Shown piece after piece: positions 1-6,112 of a stretch of 10,359 nt of DNA. The position numbers were made by a program, and so were the translations under genes. This stretch comes from a bacterium (lineage in GTDB: Bacteria; Patescibacteriota; Minisyncoccia; UBA6257; GWB1-50-10): the NCBI GenBank assembly GCA_021813265.1, contig JAKALF010000023.1, forward strand, positions 1 through 10,359, in the 5' to 3' direction. Below the pieces are notes generated by a model. That model had not been told where the DNA came from, ran no database searches, and saw nothing but the letters and a program-made list of their open reading frames with translations. Numbering within the stretch: the stretch's first letter is position 1; each line of letters starts with the position of its first letter.

Positions 1-594
1 TCCGCCGATAACAACCACAAACGGATGTTTTGTTTTTTTTATAGCCCCGTCGAGATGTTCTATTTCCATCTTCATAAGAGGACCGGCATATGAAGGTATA
101 TAATGGGTTATACTGGAAACTGACGCGTGACTTCTGTGCGATACGGCAAAAGCGTCGTTTACATAAAAATCGGCAAGCGTTGAAAGTTCATTCGCAAAAT
201 GTAAATTATTGGATTCTTCTCCTTTAAAAAATCTAACATTTTCAAGGAGTATAACGGATGATTTTGACTCAAGGATTTTTTTCTTCAGTATTTTTACATC
301 AGAATCCTTCATGAACGCGACTTCTTTCTTTATCCGATGTTCAATGAGAGGAGCAAAACTTTTGAGAGAAAATCTCTTGTCTTCAGCCATAAGCCCTCCT
401 ATGGGAGGATGTCCTCTGTGGCTTACAAGAACCACTTTAATACGGTGCTTTAGCAACAACTGTATGGTTGGAATGATGGATTCCAGACGAAATAATCCGC
501 TCTCATCCTTAAAAGATATATTGAGATCAACGCGCAACAAGCATGTTTTACCTTTATAACGTTTCAATATTGTGTTATTCAAAAATGGAATCAT
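1..594 (-). CDS. pgk: Phosphoglycerate kinase, N-terminal half (partial at window edge)
   Basis: Cytosolic glycolytic enzyme moving a phosphate between 1,3-bisphosphoglycerate and ADP. The 198 residues visible cover the N-terminal 3-phosphoglycerate-binding domain up to the hinge. Seen: LLRVDLN (residues 19-25, the family RxDxN substrate motif), SHRGHP (58-63), LLENVRFFKGEESN (116-129), VNDAFAVSHRSHAS (145-158) and HPFVVVIGG (190-198), where the family continues GGAKV; the gene runs off the window there. The start is the ATG at 592-594; no Shine-Dalgarno precedes it, but TATAAT lies 7 nt upstream, so the message may be leaderless. Oddity: the family motif SHLGRP reads SHRGHP, losing an arginine that normally contacts the substrate phosphate. 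Divergent from ndh with 20 bp between start codons. Family assignment is secure; catalytic competence is less so. Confidence 0.95.
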   Translation of the reverse strand, partial: MIPFLNNTILKRYKGKTCLLRVDLNISFKDESGLFRLESIIPTIQLLLKHRIKVVLVSHRGHPPIGGLMAEDKRFSLKSFAPLIEHRIKKEVAFMKDSDVKILKKKILESKSSVILLENVRFFKGEESNNLHFANELSTLADFYVNDAFAVSHRSHASVSSITHYIPSYAGPLMKMEIEHLDGAIKKTKHPFVVVIGG

Positions 595-614
595 ATAGGG
601 TATTATAACTGAAA
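595..614. promoter_or_regulatory. Divergent pgk/ndh intergenic region with overlapping -10 elements
   Basis: Only 20 bp separate the two start codons. Plus strand: TATTAT at 601-606 ends 8 nt before the ndh ATG. Minus strand: TATAAT at 607-602 ends 7 nt before the pgk ATG. The two -10 candidates occupy almost the same base pairs. Neither start has a Shine-Dalgarno sequence, and transcription starting about 7 nt after each -10 would begin at or next to the start codon. No convincing -35 was found for either; any -35 would lie inside the opposite coding region. Leaderless expression is an inference. Confidence 0.5.
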
Positions 615-1877
615 ATGAGTAATCAAAGAAACGTTGTTATTTTAGGAGGAGGTTTCGGGGGAATTCAAGCCGCTCTTTCTCTTTCCAAAAAACTTAACAC
701 CCTCAAAGAAAAAAATATATATAGAATCGTTGTCGTGGACAAAAGAGAATATCATACCTTTACTCCCCTTCTCTATGAAATCGCAACCACATCGGAAGAG
801 ATCGCGAACGACCTACGACTCCGCCATTTTGTCACCTATAACCTAAAACACGTGCTTCATAACGAACACATATCAGTCATACACGACACGGTTTTGAGCG
901 TAAATCCCGAAAACCGCATCGTTTACCTAAAAAATCGGGAAATCCCTTTTGAATATTTAGTTATCGCTCTTGGCTCAGAAACCAACTATTTCAACATCCC
1001 CGGACTTCGACAACACGCTCTTCCTCTCAAAACTTTCGAAGACGCGATTGGTATAAGAAACACAATAGAAGAAAAGATAAAAAAACAAGACAAGGTACGT
1101 ATTGTTATAGCCGGAGGAGGACCTACGGGAGTAGAACTCGCGGGAGAAATTAAATCATGGGGATCCAAACTTACAGGAGAATTATATAAACAATGCGGGA
1201 TAGAGGTAACTCTTGTAGACGGAGGAGCTACGATTCTTCCTATGCTTCATAAAAAAACTGCTAAAAAAGCCACTAAAAGGCTCCGAAAGCTTGGGATAAT
1301 GGTAGTCATGGGAAAACGAATTGCTGAAATAAAAGAAAAAGAAATCATTATGGATACTAAAGATTCTCTTCCTTATGATATTTGTATCTGGACAGGAGGC
1401 GTAAAAGCAATGGAACTTAAAGAATCTCTTTCTCTACAATATGAAAAACAAGGGAGGATCAAAATTTCCGAAGCGCTTCAATGTGTTTTTCAGCAAAAAT
1501 ACAACAACAATATTTATGCTATCGGAGATATAGCCTGTGCTTACGACCCCAAAACAGGAGTTCCAACGTCTCTTATGGCTCGTCCCGCGATCACGCAAGG
1601 GAAAATTGTCGCAAAAAATATCATAGAAAAAATTAAGCATGGAGAAAAAGCAAAACAACATAGCTATGTATTCAGAAATTATCCCTACATTATCCCTATT
1701 GGGGGAAAATACGCGATTGCCAAAATAGGACCCATTACGATATCGGGCATATTAGCTTGGATATTTAAAGGAATCGTGGAACTTGAATACTTCCTATCCA
1801 TTCTCCCCTTCTCTCAAGCAATCAGAATGTGGTTCAGAGGATTTCTTATATTCATCAGGAATGATAGGTTGGGATAA
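615..1877 (+). CDS. ndh: Type II NADH:quinone dehydrogenase (NDH-2), FAD-dependent
   Basis: Single-subunit, non-proton-pumping enzyme that oxidises NADH and reduces a membrane quinone at the inner face of the membrane. The 420 residues match the usual family length of about 400-450. Seen: FAD-binding GGGFGG (11-16), VIALG (116-120), a second Rossmann motif GGGPTGVELAGEI (167-179) for NADH, the FAD-contacting AIGDIACA (302-309), and ARPAITQG (322-329) at the place of the AQxAxQ quinone-site motif. The last 45 residues are hydrophobic and aromatic with scattered Arg (LSILPFSQAIRMWFRGFLI), fitting the membrane-anchoring amphipathic helices of NDH-2. No CxxC disulphide pair is present, so it is not a thiol reductase of the wider family. 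No Shine-Dalgarno; see the divergent region. It could feed a short respiratory chain or only rebalance NADH; no oxidase or quinone gene is nearby. A sulfide:quinone reductase is less likely, because the NADH-binding motif is intact. Confidence 0.9.
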   Translation: MSNQRNVVILGGGFGGIQAALSLSKKLNTLKEKNIYRIVVVDKREYHTFTPLLYEIATTSEEIANDLRLRHFVTYNLKHVLHNEHISVIHDTVLSVNPENRIVYLKNREIPFEYLVIALGSETNYFNIPGLRQHALPLKTFEDAIGIRNTIEEKIKKQDKVRIVIAGGGPTGVELAGEIKSWGSKLTGELYKQCGIEVTLVDGGATILPMLHKKTAKKATKRLRKLGIMVVMGKRIAEIKEKEIIMDTKDSLPYDICIWTGGVKAMELKESLSLQYEKQGRIKISEALQCVFQQKYNNNIYAIGDIACAYDPKTGVPTSLMARPAITQGKIVAKNIIEKIKHGEKAKQHSYVFRNYPYIIPIGGKYAIAKIGPITISGILAWIFKGIVELEYFLSILPFSQAIRMWFRGFLIFIRNDRLG

Positions 1878-1880
1878 AAA

Positions 1881-1903
1881 AACCACCCCATGATGAGGTG
1901 GTT
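1881..1903. terminator. Bidirectional intrinsic terminator between ndh and the convergent minus-strand gene
   Basis: Perfect 7-bp stem AACCACC (1881-1887) / GGTGGTT (1897-1903). On the minus strand it is followed directly by a run of T (bases 1880-1875 region), a classic terminator for the 1916-2293 gene. On the plus strand it sits 3 nt after the ndh stop, but the following ATAATC is a poorer U tract. One hairpin probably serves both converging genes. Confidence 0.8.
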
Positions 1904-1915
1904 ATAATCAAAAAG

Positions 1916-2293
1916 CTATCTTGATATTATTATTTCTTTTCCATTTATAGAAATAAGACCTATCAGATCACCTTGTTTCGGTGTTTTCTCAAACTTTTCT
2001 TTATAGACAGCATAGGTGTATGTTTTCTTATTACCGTCAACTGTTATCATGTTGATATACGCGTTGTTCGTCGTATCAACCGCTAACACTTTCAAAATTT
2101 CCCCCTGTGGCATTTCATTGACGCCAAGAGGGTGTTTTAAATCATTCGCAAGAAAAGAAACACCAAACATAAAAAGTATCAAGACCAAAACCAAAAAAAT
2201 TCTAAGGTCGGTATCTTTCTCCTCTCTTATTGTGATCTGAATAACGATGAGAAAGAAAAACATAGCTAATTGGATCCATTGAAAATCGTTCAT
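1916..2293 (-). CDS. Small two-TM membrane protein, function unknown
   Basis: I do not recognise a family. The 125 residues contain two hydrophobic helices (about residues 5-21 and 31-49), separated by a charged turn (REEKDTD), and then a soluble tail of about 75 residues. The tail (58-125) is rich in alternating beta-type residues with many Lys/Thr, like a small beta domain, and has no cysteines and no obvious catalytic motif. With both helices spanning, N terminus and tail lie on the same side. The start is supported by a strong Shine-Dalgarno, AAGGAGG, 6 nt before the ATG. It begins 36 nt after the stop of the SWEET-type gene on the same strand and ends just before a good terminator, so the two form a two-gene operon. 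A role linked to that transporter is inference from position only. Confidence 0.75.
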   Translation of the reverse strand: MNDFQWIQLAMFFFLIVIQITIREEKDTDLRIFLVLVLILFMFGVSFLANDLKHPLGVNEMPQGEILKVLAVDTTNNAYINMITVDGNKKTYTYAVYKEKFEKTPKQGDLIGLISINGKEIIISR

Positions 2294-2329
2294 AACAAAC
2301 CTCCTTATAATATTTATAAAAGAAATCCA

Positions 2330-2977
2330 CTAAAGAGCCGCGTAACTTCTTTTATACTTCAAATATAAAAGAAGTATTATCACTAAAATGGTAAATGAAA
2401 TGGGGTTAAACACGACAAAAATCCAATTTCCACTCGTAAGACCGTATATAAACCAAAATATTCCCGCCAGCATAAAAGAAATGATAAACTTTGGTTCAAT
2501 AGATCCCGGCGATTTTGTTTTTAGCATCTCTTTAATCTGAAAAAGAGCTGGAACTAATAGACCAAAAAGTCCCGCTAAAACAAAAACATCTTGCACGGAA
2601 GAATGGTTCAAAATCTGAACTATAGCTATCATACCCGAAAAAAGTATGAGAAGTGTCCAATCAGATTTTGAAAATCCTTTAAATCTGCAAAGCCCTATAA
2701 GTATTGGAAGATAAGGAATCATGAGTAATCCATTAAACGTCATGGTAATGCTCATTTTTGTCGTTCCATAAACCAAAAAGGTCGCGAAATAACAAAAGGC
2801 GTAGATAAAGAAAATAAGAGAAACTGATTCTCCTGATTTTCTTCTTCTAATAGTTTTGTTTTGTTCAAATAAAGCCCATCCTTGCAAAATGGTAAAAAAT
2901 ACCGTCGCAAGAAAACTGAATGTTGCCGCGTTTGTTCCCCAGTTTTGATATTCAACGGTCTGTTTTAAGAGATCCAT
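2330..2977 (-). CDS. SWEET/PQ-loop-type 7-TM membrane protein, putative sugar transporter
   Basis: The 215 residues form two copies of the MtN3/saliva (SWEET) three-helix unit joined by a linker helix. Approximate helices: 15-35, 51-71, 76-96 (repeat 1), 105-124 (linker), 129-149, 164-184, 187-207 (repeat 2). Repeat 2 follows the family pattern closely: VPALFQIKEMLKTKSPGS (141-158), then WFIYG (175-179), and the pore-type Asn in FNPIS (190-194). Repeat 1 is more diverged: EQNKTIRRRKSGESVS (38-53), LVYG (68-71), FNG (81-83). Members move sugars or other small solutes down their gradient across the membrane. Bacterial members are mostly single-unit SemiSWEETs of about 90 residues, so the 3+1+3 form is unusual. 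Substrate is unknown, and another PQ-loop role is possible. The start is supported by AAGGAG 7 nt before the ATG. It is the first gene of a pair with the two-TM protein and has its own promoter at 3010-3038. Confidence 0.72.
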   Translation of the reverse strand: MDLLKQTVEYQNWGTNAATFSFLATVFFTILQGWALFEQNKTIRRRKSGESVSLIFFIYAFCYFATFLVYGTTKMSITMTFNGLLMIPYLPILIGLCRFKGFSKSDWTLLILFSGMIAIVQILNHSSVQDVFVLAGLFGLLVPALFQIKEMLKTKSPGSIEPKFIISFMLAGIFWFIYGLTSGNWIFVVFNPISFTILVIILLLYLKYKRSYAAL

Positions 2978-3009
2978 TGTAATTCTCCTTTATTAATTTT
3001 ACTGCTATA

Positions 3010-3038
3010 ATTATATACTTTTAAAGTATAAATGTCAA
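3010..3038 (-). promoter_or_regulatory. Consensus sigma-70-type promoter for the SWEET-type operon
   Basis: On the minus strand TTGACA (3038-3033), a 17-bp spacer, then TATAAT (3015-3010): a match to consensus in both boxes and spacing. It lies 33 nt upstream of the gene start and just beyond the T tract of the 5S terminator. A palindrome fills most of the spacer (separate entry). Confidence 0.85.
3014..3030. repeat. Palindrome inside the promoter spacer, possible operator
   Basis: TATACTTT (3014-3021), one central base, AAAGTATA (3023-3030): a perfect 8-bp inverted repeat lying between -35 and -10 and touching the -10. A dimeric repressor bound here would block RNA polymerase. AT-rich palindromes can arise by chance in such DNA, and no regulator gene is next to it, so the role is inferred. 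Confidence 0.4.
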
Positions 3039-3041
3039 ATT

Positions 3042-3065
3042 AAAAAAGAGCCGTTTTTGGCTCTT
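3042..3065 (-). terminator. Terminator of the 23S-5S rRNA operon
   Basis: Minus-strand hairpin AAGAGCC / GGCTCTT (3065-3059 with 3052-3046), a loop of six bases, followed by six T on that strand (3047-3042). It lies 15 nt after the 5S 3' end. The next promoter begins almost at once behind it. Confidence 0.88.
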
Positions 3066-3080
3066 CTTTAGTTTTAAAAA

Positions 3081-3194
3081 GGCGGGCATACCCTACTGTC
3101 CCGAACATAACGTCCAGTATCATGAGGCTTTGATGCTTTCACTTCCGTGTTCGAAATGGGAACGGGTGGGACACATCAAAGTTAAACACCAGCC
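3081..3194 (-). rRNA. rrf: 5S ribosomal RNA
   Basis: The minus strand carries the 5S core: CCCACCCGTTCCCAT, CGAACACGGAAGTGAAA, and GACAGTAGGGTATGCC near the 3' end. The ends pair as helix I (GGCTGGTGT with the 3' TATGCCCGCC, one mismatch), which sets the limits to within a few bases and gives about 114 nt. It follows 23S by a spacer of roughly 55 nt without a tRNA and is followed by a strong terminator. Confidence 0.93.
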
Positions 3195-3227
3195 AAAGAG
3201 AAATATATCAGAAAGTAATAAAGCTTG

Positions 3228-3265
3228 CAAGAGCGCATACGTTCATAGATGAACGGAATACGCGC
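3228..3265 (-). repeat. 3' arm of the 23S processing stem
   Basis: This arm is an inverted match to 8211-8251. CAAGAGCGC (3228-3236) pairs with the far arm, as do GATGAACGG and the helix H1 segment 3251-3265, with a few mismatches between. The pairing brings the two ends of the 23S precursor together, as expected for an RNase III-type processing stalk that continues mature helix H1. Confidence 0.75.
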
Positions 3266-3367
3266 TGAGTCTATTAGTACTCCTCGGCTAAAACTCTTAC
3301 GAGCCTTACACCTAGAGCCTATCAACGTCGTAGTCTTCAACGGACTCATGATACCTAATCTTGGGAG

Positions 3368-3401
<34 letters not shown>

Positions 3402-3542
3402 CGTCCAAACATAGCTACCTGGCGATTCAGCTGGTGCCAAAGCCAGTAGACCAGAGGTTTGTTCAGCCCGGTCCTCTCGTACTAGGGCCAACTTCCCTCA
3501 AGTATCCACGCCGACAGCAGATAGAGACCAACCTGTCTCACG

Positions 3543-3844
3543 CATGTTACCACATATTACTATGTGCATAGGACTATATTTTCACCCGATCATTAAAAAT
3601 GATTGAGGGGGTTAACGTGTAGTCTCTACGGGCTTCTTTACATAAAAGAATTCCCTCGGTATTGCCCGGGTTCGGGATTTACCGATATCAGTTAACAAGG
3701 TTCTCTAAGGATTTCTCCTTAAGACCGCCATGATATGATTTCATCTCCATACTTTTTACTATTAAACGAAAAGACTAAAACAATGATCGATGTGTGAACT
3801 CTGGATTCAAACCGTTCATCTGCCAATTAATAATTAGCCTCTGA
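3543..3844 (-). ncRNA. Group I intron at 23S position 2593, without an ORF
   Basis: Self-splicing ribozyme of 302 nt lying after U2593 (base 3845); exons rejoin as GACCGT+CGTGAGACAGG, matching E. coli GAACGU+CGUGAGACAG. The intron ends in G (3543). Core elements seen on the minus strand: guide sequence ACGGTTTGAATCC (3815-3803) pairing with the 5' exon over a helix of up to 16 bp; a GTTAAC/GTTAAC P3 candidate; P7 GACTA (3624-3620) with TAGTC (3576-3572); and the typical AATATAGTCC segment near the 3' end. Oddity: the base opposite the splice-site U is A, giving U-A in place of the usual U·G. It encodes nothing, so it must have lost its endonuclease or move by other means. Site 2593 is a known intron site in chloroplast rRNA. 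Confidence 0.88.
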
Positions 3845-3870
3845 ACGGTCTGAACCCAGCTCACGTACCA

Positions 3871-3904
<34 letters not shown>

Positions 3905-3988
3905 TCTCCAGCCCCGGGATGTGGTGAGCCGACATCGAGGTGCCGAGCTCCGTCGTCGCTAGGGACGCTCGGACGGAACCAGCCTGTT

Positions 3989-4813
3989 CAATACGTTTTT
4001 GTATTAGACTATATCTTCATCCGGTTCTATACGAATCCGGAGACGGCGTCTTAGTTTATGATAACCATCGTGTCATAAACTCCGTTCCTTCTGGAACAAG
4101 TCGTTACGGGGTTAGGTAAATTTAATTTTATATACCATTTCTGGTACTACATACCTTTCAATTTTAACTTTTAACTTAAAAAGTTCTTTATGAGGAATGT
4201 ATATCACAAAGCCCTTTCTTTTTTTATCAAGTACTTTATTTTCAATCGAATATCTTTTTATAATAGCTTGGTGTGCTCTGTAAGCTTCATCCCTTGAAAT
4301 TGTACCAAGATATATATAAGCCGATTTATCTCGTGGATAATAATATCCATCATCAAAATACCATATTGCCAAGGCGATATCAGATTTTAATAATTTATCC
4401 AGTTTTTGAGGTATAACCTTTTTACCCTGAGGATAAAAAAGTCTTCTCAAATTTCCTAAAAAAGGAGAGCTGTTTGATTGTTGCCTTACATATCGATATA
4501 TTTTTTGTGTCTTAGGGTGTTTACGTTCCAAAAAAGTCGGACCACCTTGAAATAAATCTGGCAGAAGCTTTGTTTTCCAAACTAGATAATCTTTATGATC
4601 CGCTCGATGTTCCAAGCGAAGTCGAGCATTCTTCTTTCCTGTTGGTTGTAAATATCCATCACCTAAGATCATTCCAATAATCGCCGATTCTTGATCTTTA
4701 TTTAACCTCATTATTTTATATTATACCTAACTTCCCACGGTATTCCCAAACGTTCTTGGGTTCACCGTTATAAGCCGTTTTAACGGGGACAACGAAGTCT
4801 TCTTTCAGACTCT
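3989..4813 (-). mobile_element. Group I intron at 23S position 2449, carrying a LAGLIDADG gene
   Basis: Self-splicing intron of 825 nt inside the peptidyl transferase loop; exons rejoin as CCGGGGAT+AACAGGCTGG. Seen on the minus strand: P1 guide GTCCCCG (4790-4784) pairing with exon CGGGGAU and giving the conserved U·G at the splice site; P3 ACGGC (4778-4774)/GCCGT (4047-4043); P6 GTTAGG (4731-4726 region)/CCTAAC (4116-4111); P7 AGAC (4051-4048)/GTCT (4009-4006); a P8 hairpin TCCGG/CCGGA; the classic GAAGATATAGTC segment; and a terminal G (3989). The endonuclease ORF occupies the P6 loop, outside the catalytic core. Splicing must precede or accompany ribosome assembly, as the uncut RNA would break the catalytic centre. 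Confidence 0.92.
4112..4711 (-). CDS. Two-motif LAGLIDADG homing endonuclease (intron 2449)
   Basis: DNA endonuclease that cuts intronless 23S genes near the insertion site so that repair copies the intron in; some relatives also act as splicing maturases. The 199 residues carry two LAGLIDADG helices: IIGMILGDGY (11-20, acidic residue D18) and LAIWYFDDGY (114-123, acidic D120/D121). Both acidic ends are intact, so a monomeric active enzyme is expected. The arrangement suits the LAGLIDADG_2 group. The basic region between the motifs (residues 59-110) is likely to contact DNA. The gene fills the P6 loop of the intron, and its TAA stop lies inside the P6 strand CCTAAC. No Shine-Dalgarno precedes the ATG; TATAAT ends 8 nt upstream, so an internal leaderless start is conceivable but lacks a -35. 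Confidence 0.9.
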   Translation of the reverse strand: MRLNKDQESAIIGMILGDGYLQPTGKKNARLRLEHRADHKDYLVWKTKLLPDLFQGGPTFLERKHPKTQKIYRYVRQQSNSSPFLGNLRRLFYPQGKKVIPQKLDKLLKSDIALAIWYFDDGYYYPRDKSAYIYLGTISRDEAYRAHQAIIKRYSIENKVLDKKRKGFVIYIPHKELFKLKVKIERYVVPEMVYKIKFT

Positions 4814-5344
4814 ATCCCCGGAGTAACTTTTATCCGTTATCTCCACCCTTTCTATAAAGGAGTGTCGGGTCGCTAAGCTCTGCTTTCGCATCTGCGCGGC
4901 TTGTCGGCCTTGCAGTTAAGCCAGCTTGTGCCTTTACACGTCCAGCGCGATTTCCATCCGCGCTAAGCTGACCTTAATAGGCCCCTCCGTTACTTTTTGG
5001 GAGGGTTCCGCCCCAGAAAAACTGCCCGCCAGGCACTGTCCCCACCCTGTTTTTCAGAGCAGGTTAGATAACAACATCTTGCAGATGGGTGTTTCATTGA
5101 CGACTCCACCTCAACCGAAATTGAGGTTTCAAAGTCTGCCCACTACGCTACGCAACAAAACATTGGTACCAATACCAAGCTACAGTAAAGCTTCCGGGGT
5201 CTTTTCGTCTAGCTGCCGGTACCCCGCGTCTTCACGGGAACCGCATTTTCATCGGGCTCTTCGTTGAGACAGTTCTCCAGTCGTTACGCCTTTCATGCGC
5301 TCCGGAACTTACCCGGAAAGGAAATGCGCTACTTTAACACGGTT

Positions 5345-6112
5345 CATTACGTTATCACTTAACCATGAATGTTTCATATACTGAAACATTGGGGATTAAG
5401 ATCCTCATAGTCACCTATGAGATCGGACTATATCATTTCGTCATAAAGACGAACCTAGCGTATAGTCTCTGAGGATTAGCTCTGTGAATTAATGTATGTG
5501 TCCAAAGAATATTTTCTTTTCCGACCTCTACCGATATTAAGATTTTCTCTTAATTTAATTATTTCCTTTATTCCTTCTGGTTTTAAGTGTGACCCTGAAA
5601 CCATAAGAATTATTATCTTCTTAAAAATCAAGAAGTTTTTTTGCTTTACAGCGGATCGAAACTTAAACTTTTCGAAAAAAGGTATAACTCGTTCCCACAA
5701 CATACGATAGTTTCTAACTTCATAATAATTAATTCCATCTCTTCTTTTTCGTAAAGTCCCTGTTTTTAGAACTTTTTTAAAAAGAATTAAATTAGAAACA
5801 TCAAGTTGAGAAACGTTAAAACTTGGTTCAAGTTTCCACTTTCTAGTGTATTCTTTATCCTTTTTGAGGGAGACGTTAAAACTTCCTTCTCCATCCGTAA
5901 AGCCAGCTAGATACCAACCGATATCTTGCGGAATTTTTTTAATCCACTTTATGTCATTCATTGTTTTAAGAATTCACAGAACTTCTTTCCTGCGGATTGT
6001 CTCTTTATAATGATTTTTACTTTTAGGTTGGACATTCCCCTAATGAGTACATTAATAAATTAATGAGAGTTTCCCGCATATGGCTAGGTTTTATAACTAC
6101 AGACCGTATCCT
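5345..6112 (-). mobile_element. Group I intron at 23S position 1917, carrying a LAGLIDADG gene
   Basis: Self-splicing intron of 768 nt in the loop of helix H69; exons rejoin as GGTAACTAT+AACCGTG. Seen on the minus strand: P1 guide GTAGTTAT (6100-6093) pairing eight bases with the 5' exon, with U·G at the splice site; P3 CCTAGC (6088-6083)/GCTAGG (5459-5454); P4 GCGGG/TCCGC; P7 GACTAT (5467-5462)/ATAGTC (5431-5426); P8 hairpin TTCGTC/GACGAA (5453-5437); and a terminal G (5345). A 9-bp stem CTGTGAATT (5979-5971)/AATTCACAG (5490-5482) presents the endonuclease ORF in a peripheral loop. All core pairings are intact, so it should splice. Position 1917 is a reported group I site in Coxiella 23S. 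Confidence 0.92.
5476..5961 (-). CDS. Single-motif LAGLIDADG homing endonuclease (intron 1917)
   Basis: Homing endonuclease of 161 residues with one LAGLIDADG helix, GWYLAGFTDGEG (15-26; catalytic D23), so it should act as a homodimer on a near-palindromic site, like I-CreI (163 residues). After the motif come the expected DNA-contacting strands (SFNVSLKKDKEYTRKWKLEPSF region, residues 27-48) and the helix FRSAVKQKNFLIFKKIIILM (101-120). It ends in a basic tail (GRGRKRK, 144-150). No frameshift or lost acidic residue is seen. The last codons (INSQS) are read from one strand of the stem that encloses the ORF, so coding and ribozyme constraints overlap. No Shine-Dalgarno is visible before the ATG at 5959-5961. 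It would drive homing of its intron into intronless alleles. Confidence 0.9.
   Translation of the reverse strand: MNDIKWIKKIPQDIGWYLAGFTDGEGSFNVSLKKDKEYTRKWKLEPSFNVSQLDVSNLILFKKVLKTGTLRKRRDGINYYEVRNYRMLWERVIPFFEKFKFRSAVKQKNFLIFKKIIILMVSGSHLKPEGIKEIIKLRENLNIGRGRKRKYSLDTYINSQS

Noticed and set aside
209..559. Plus-strand open frame of 116 codons
   Set aside because: It is antisense to phosphoglycerate kinase, whose motifs are clear on the minus strand.
986..1661. Minus-strand open frames inside ndh
   Set aside because: Shadows of the NDH-2 coding frame, with no motifs.
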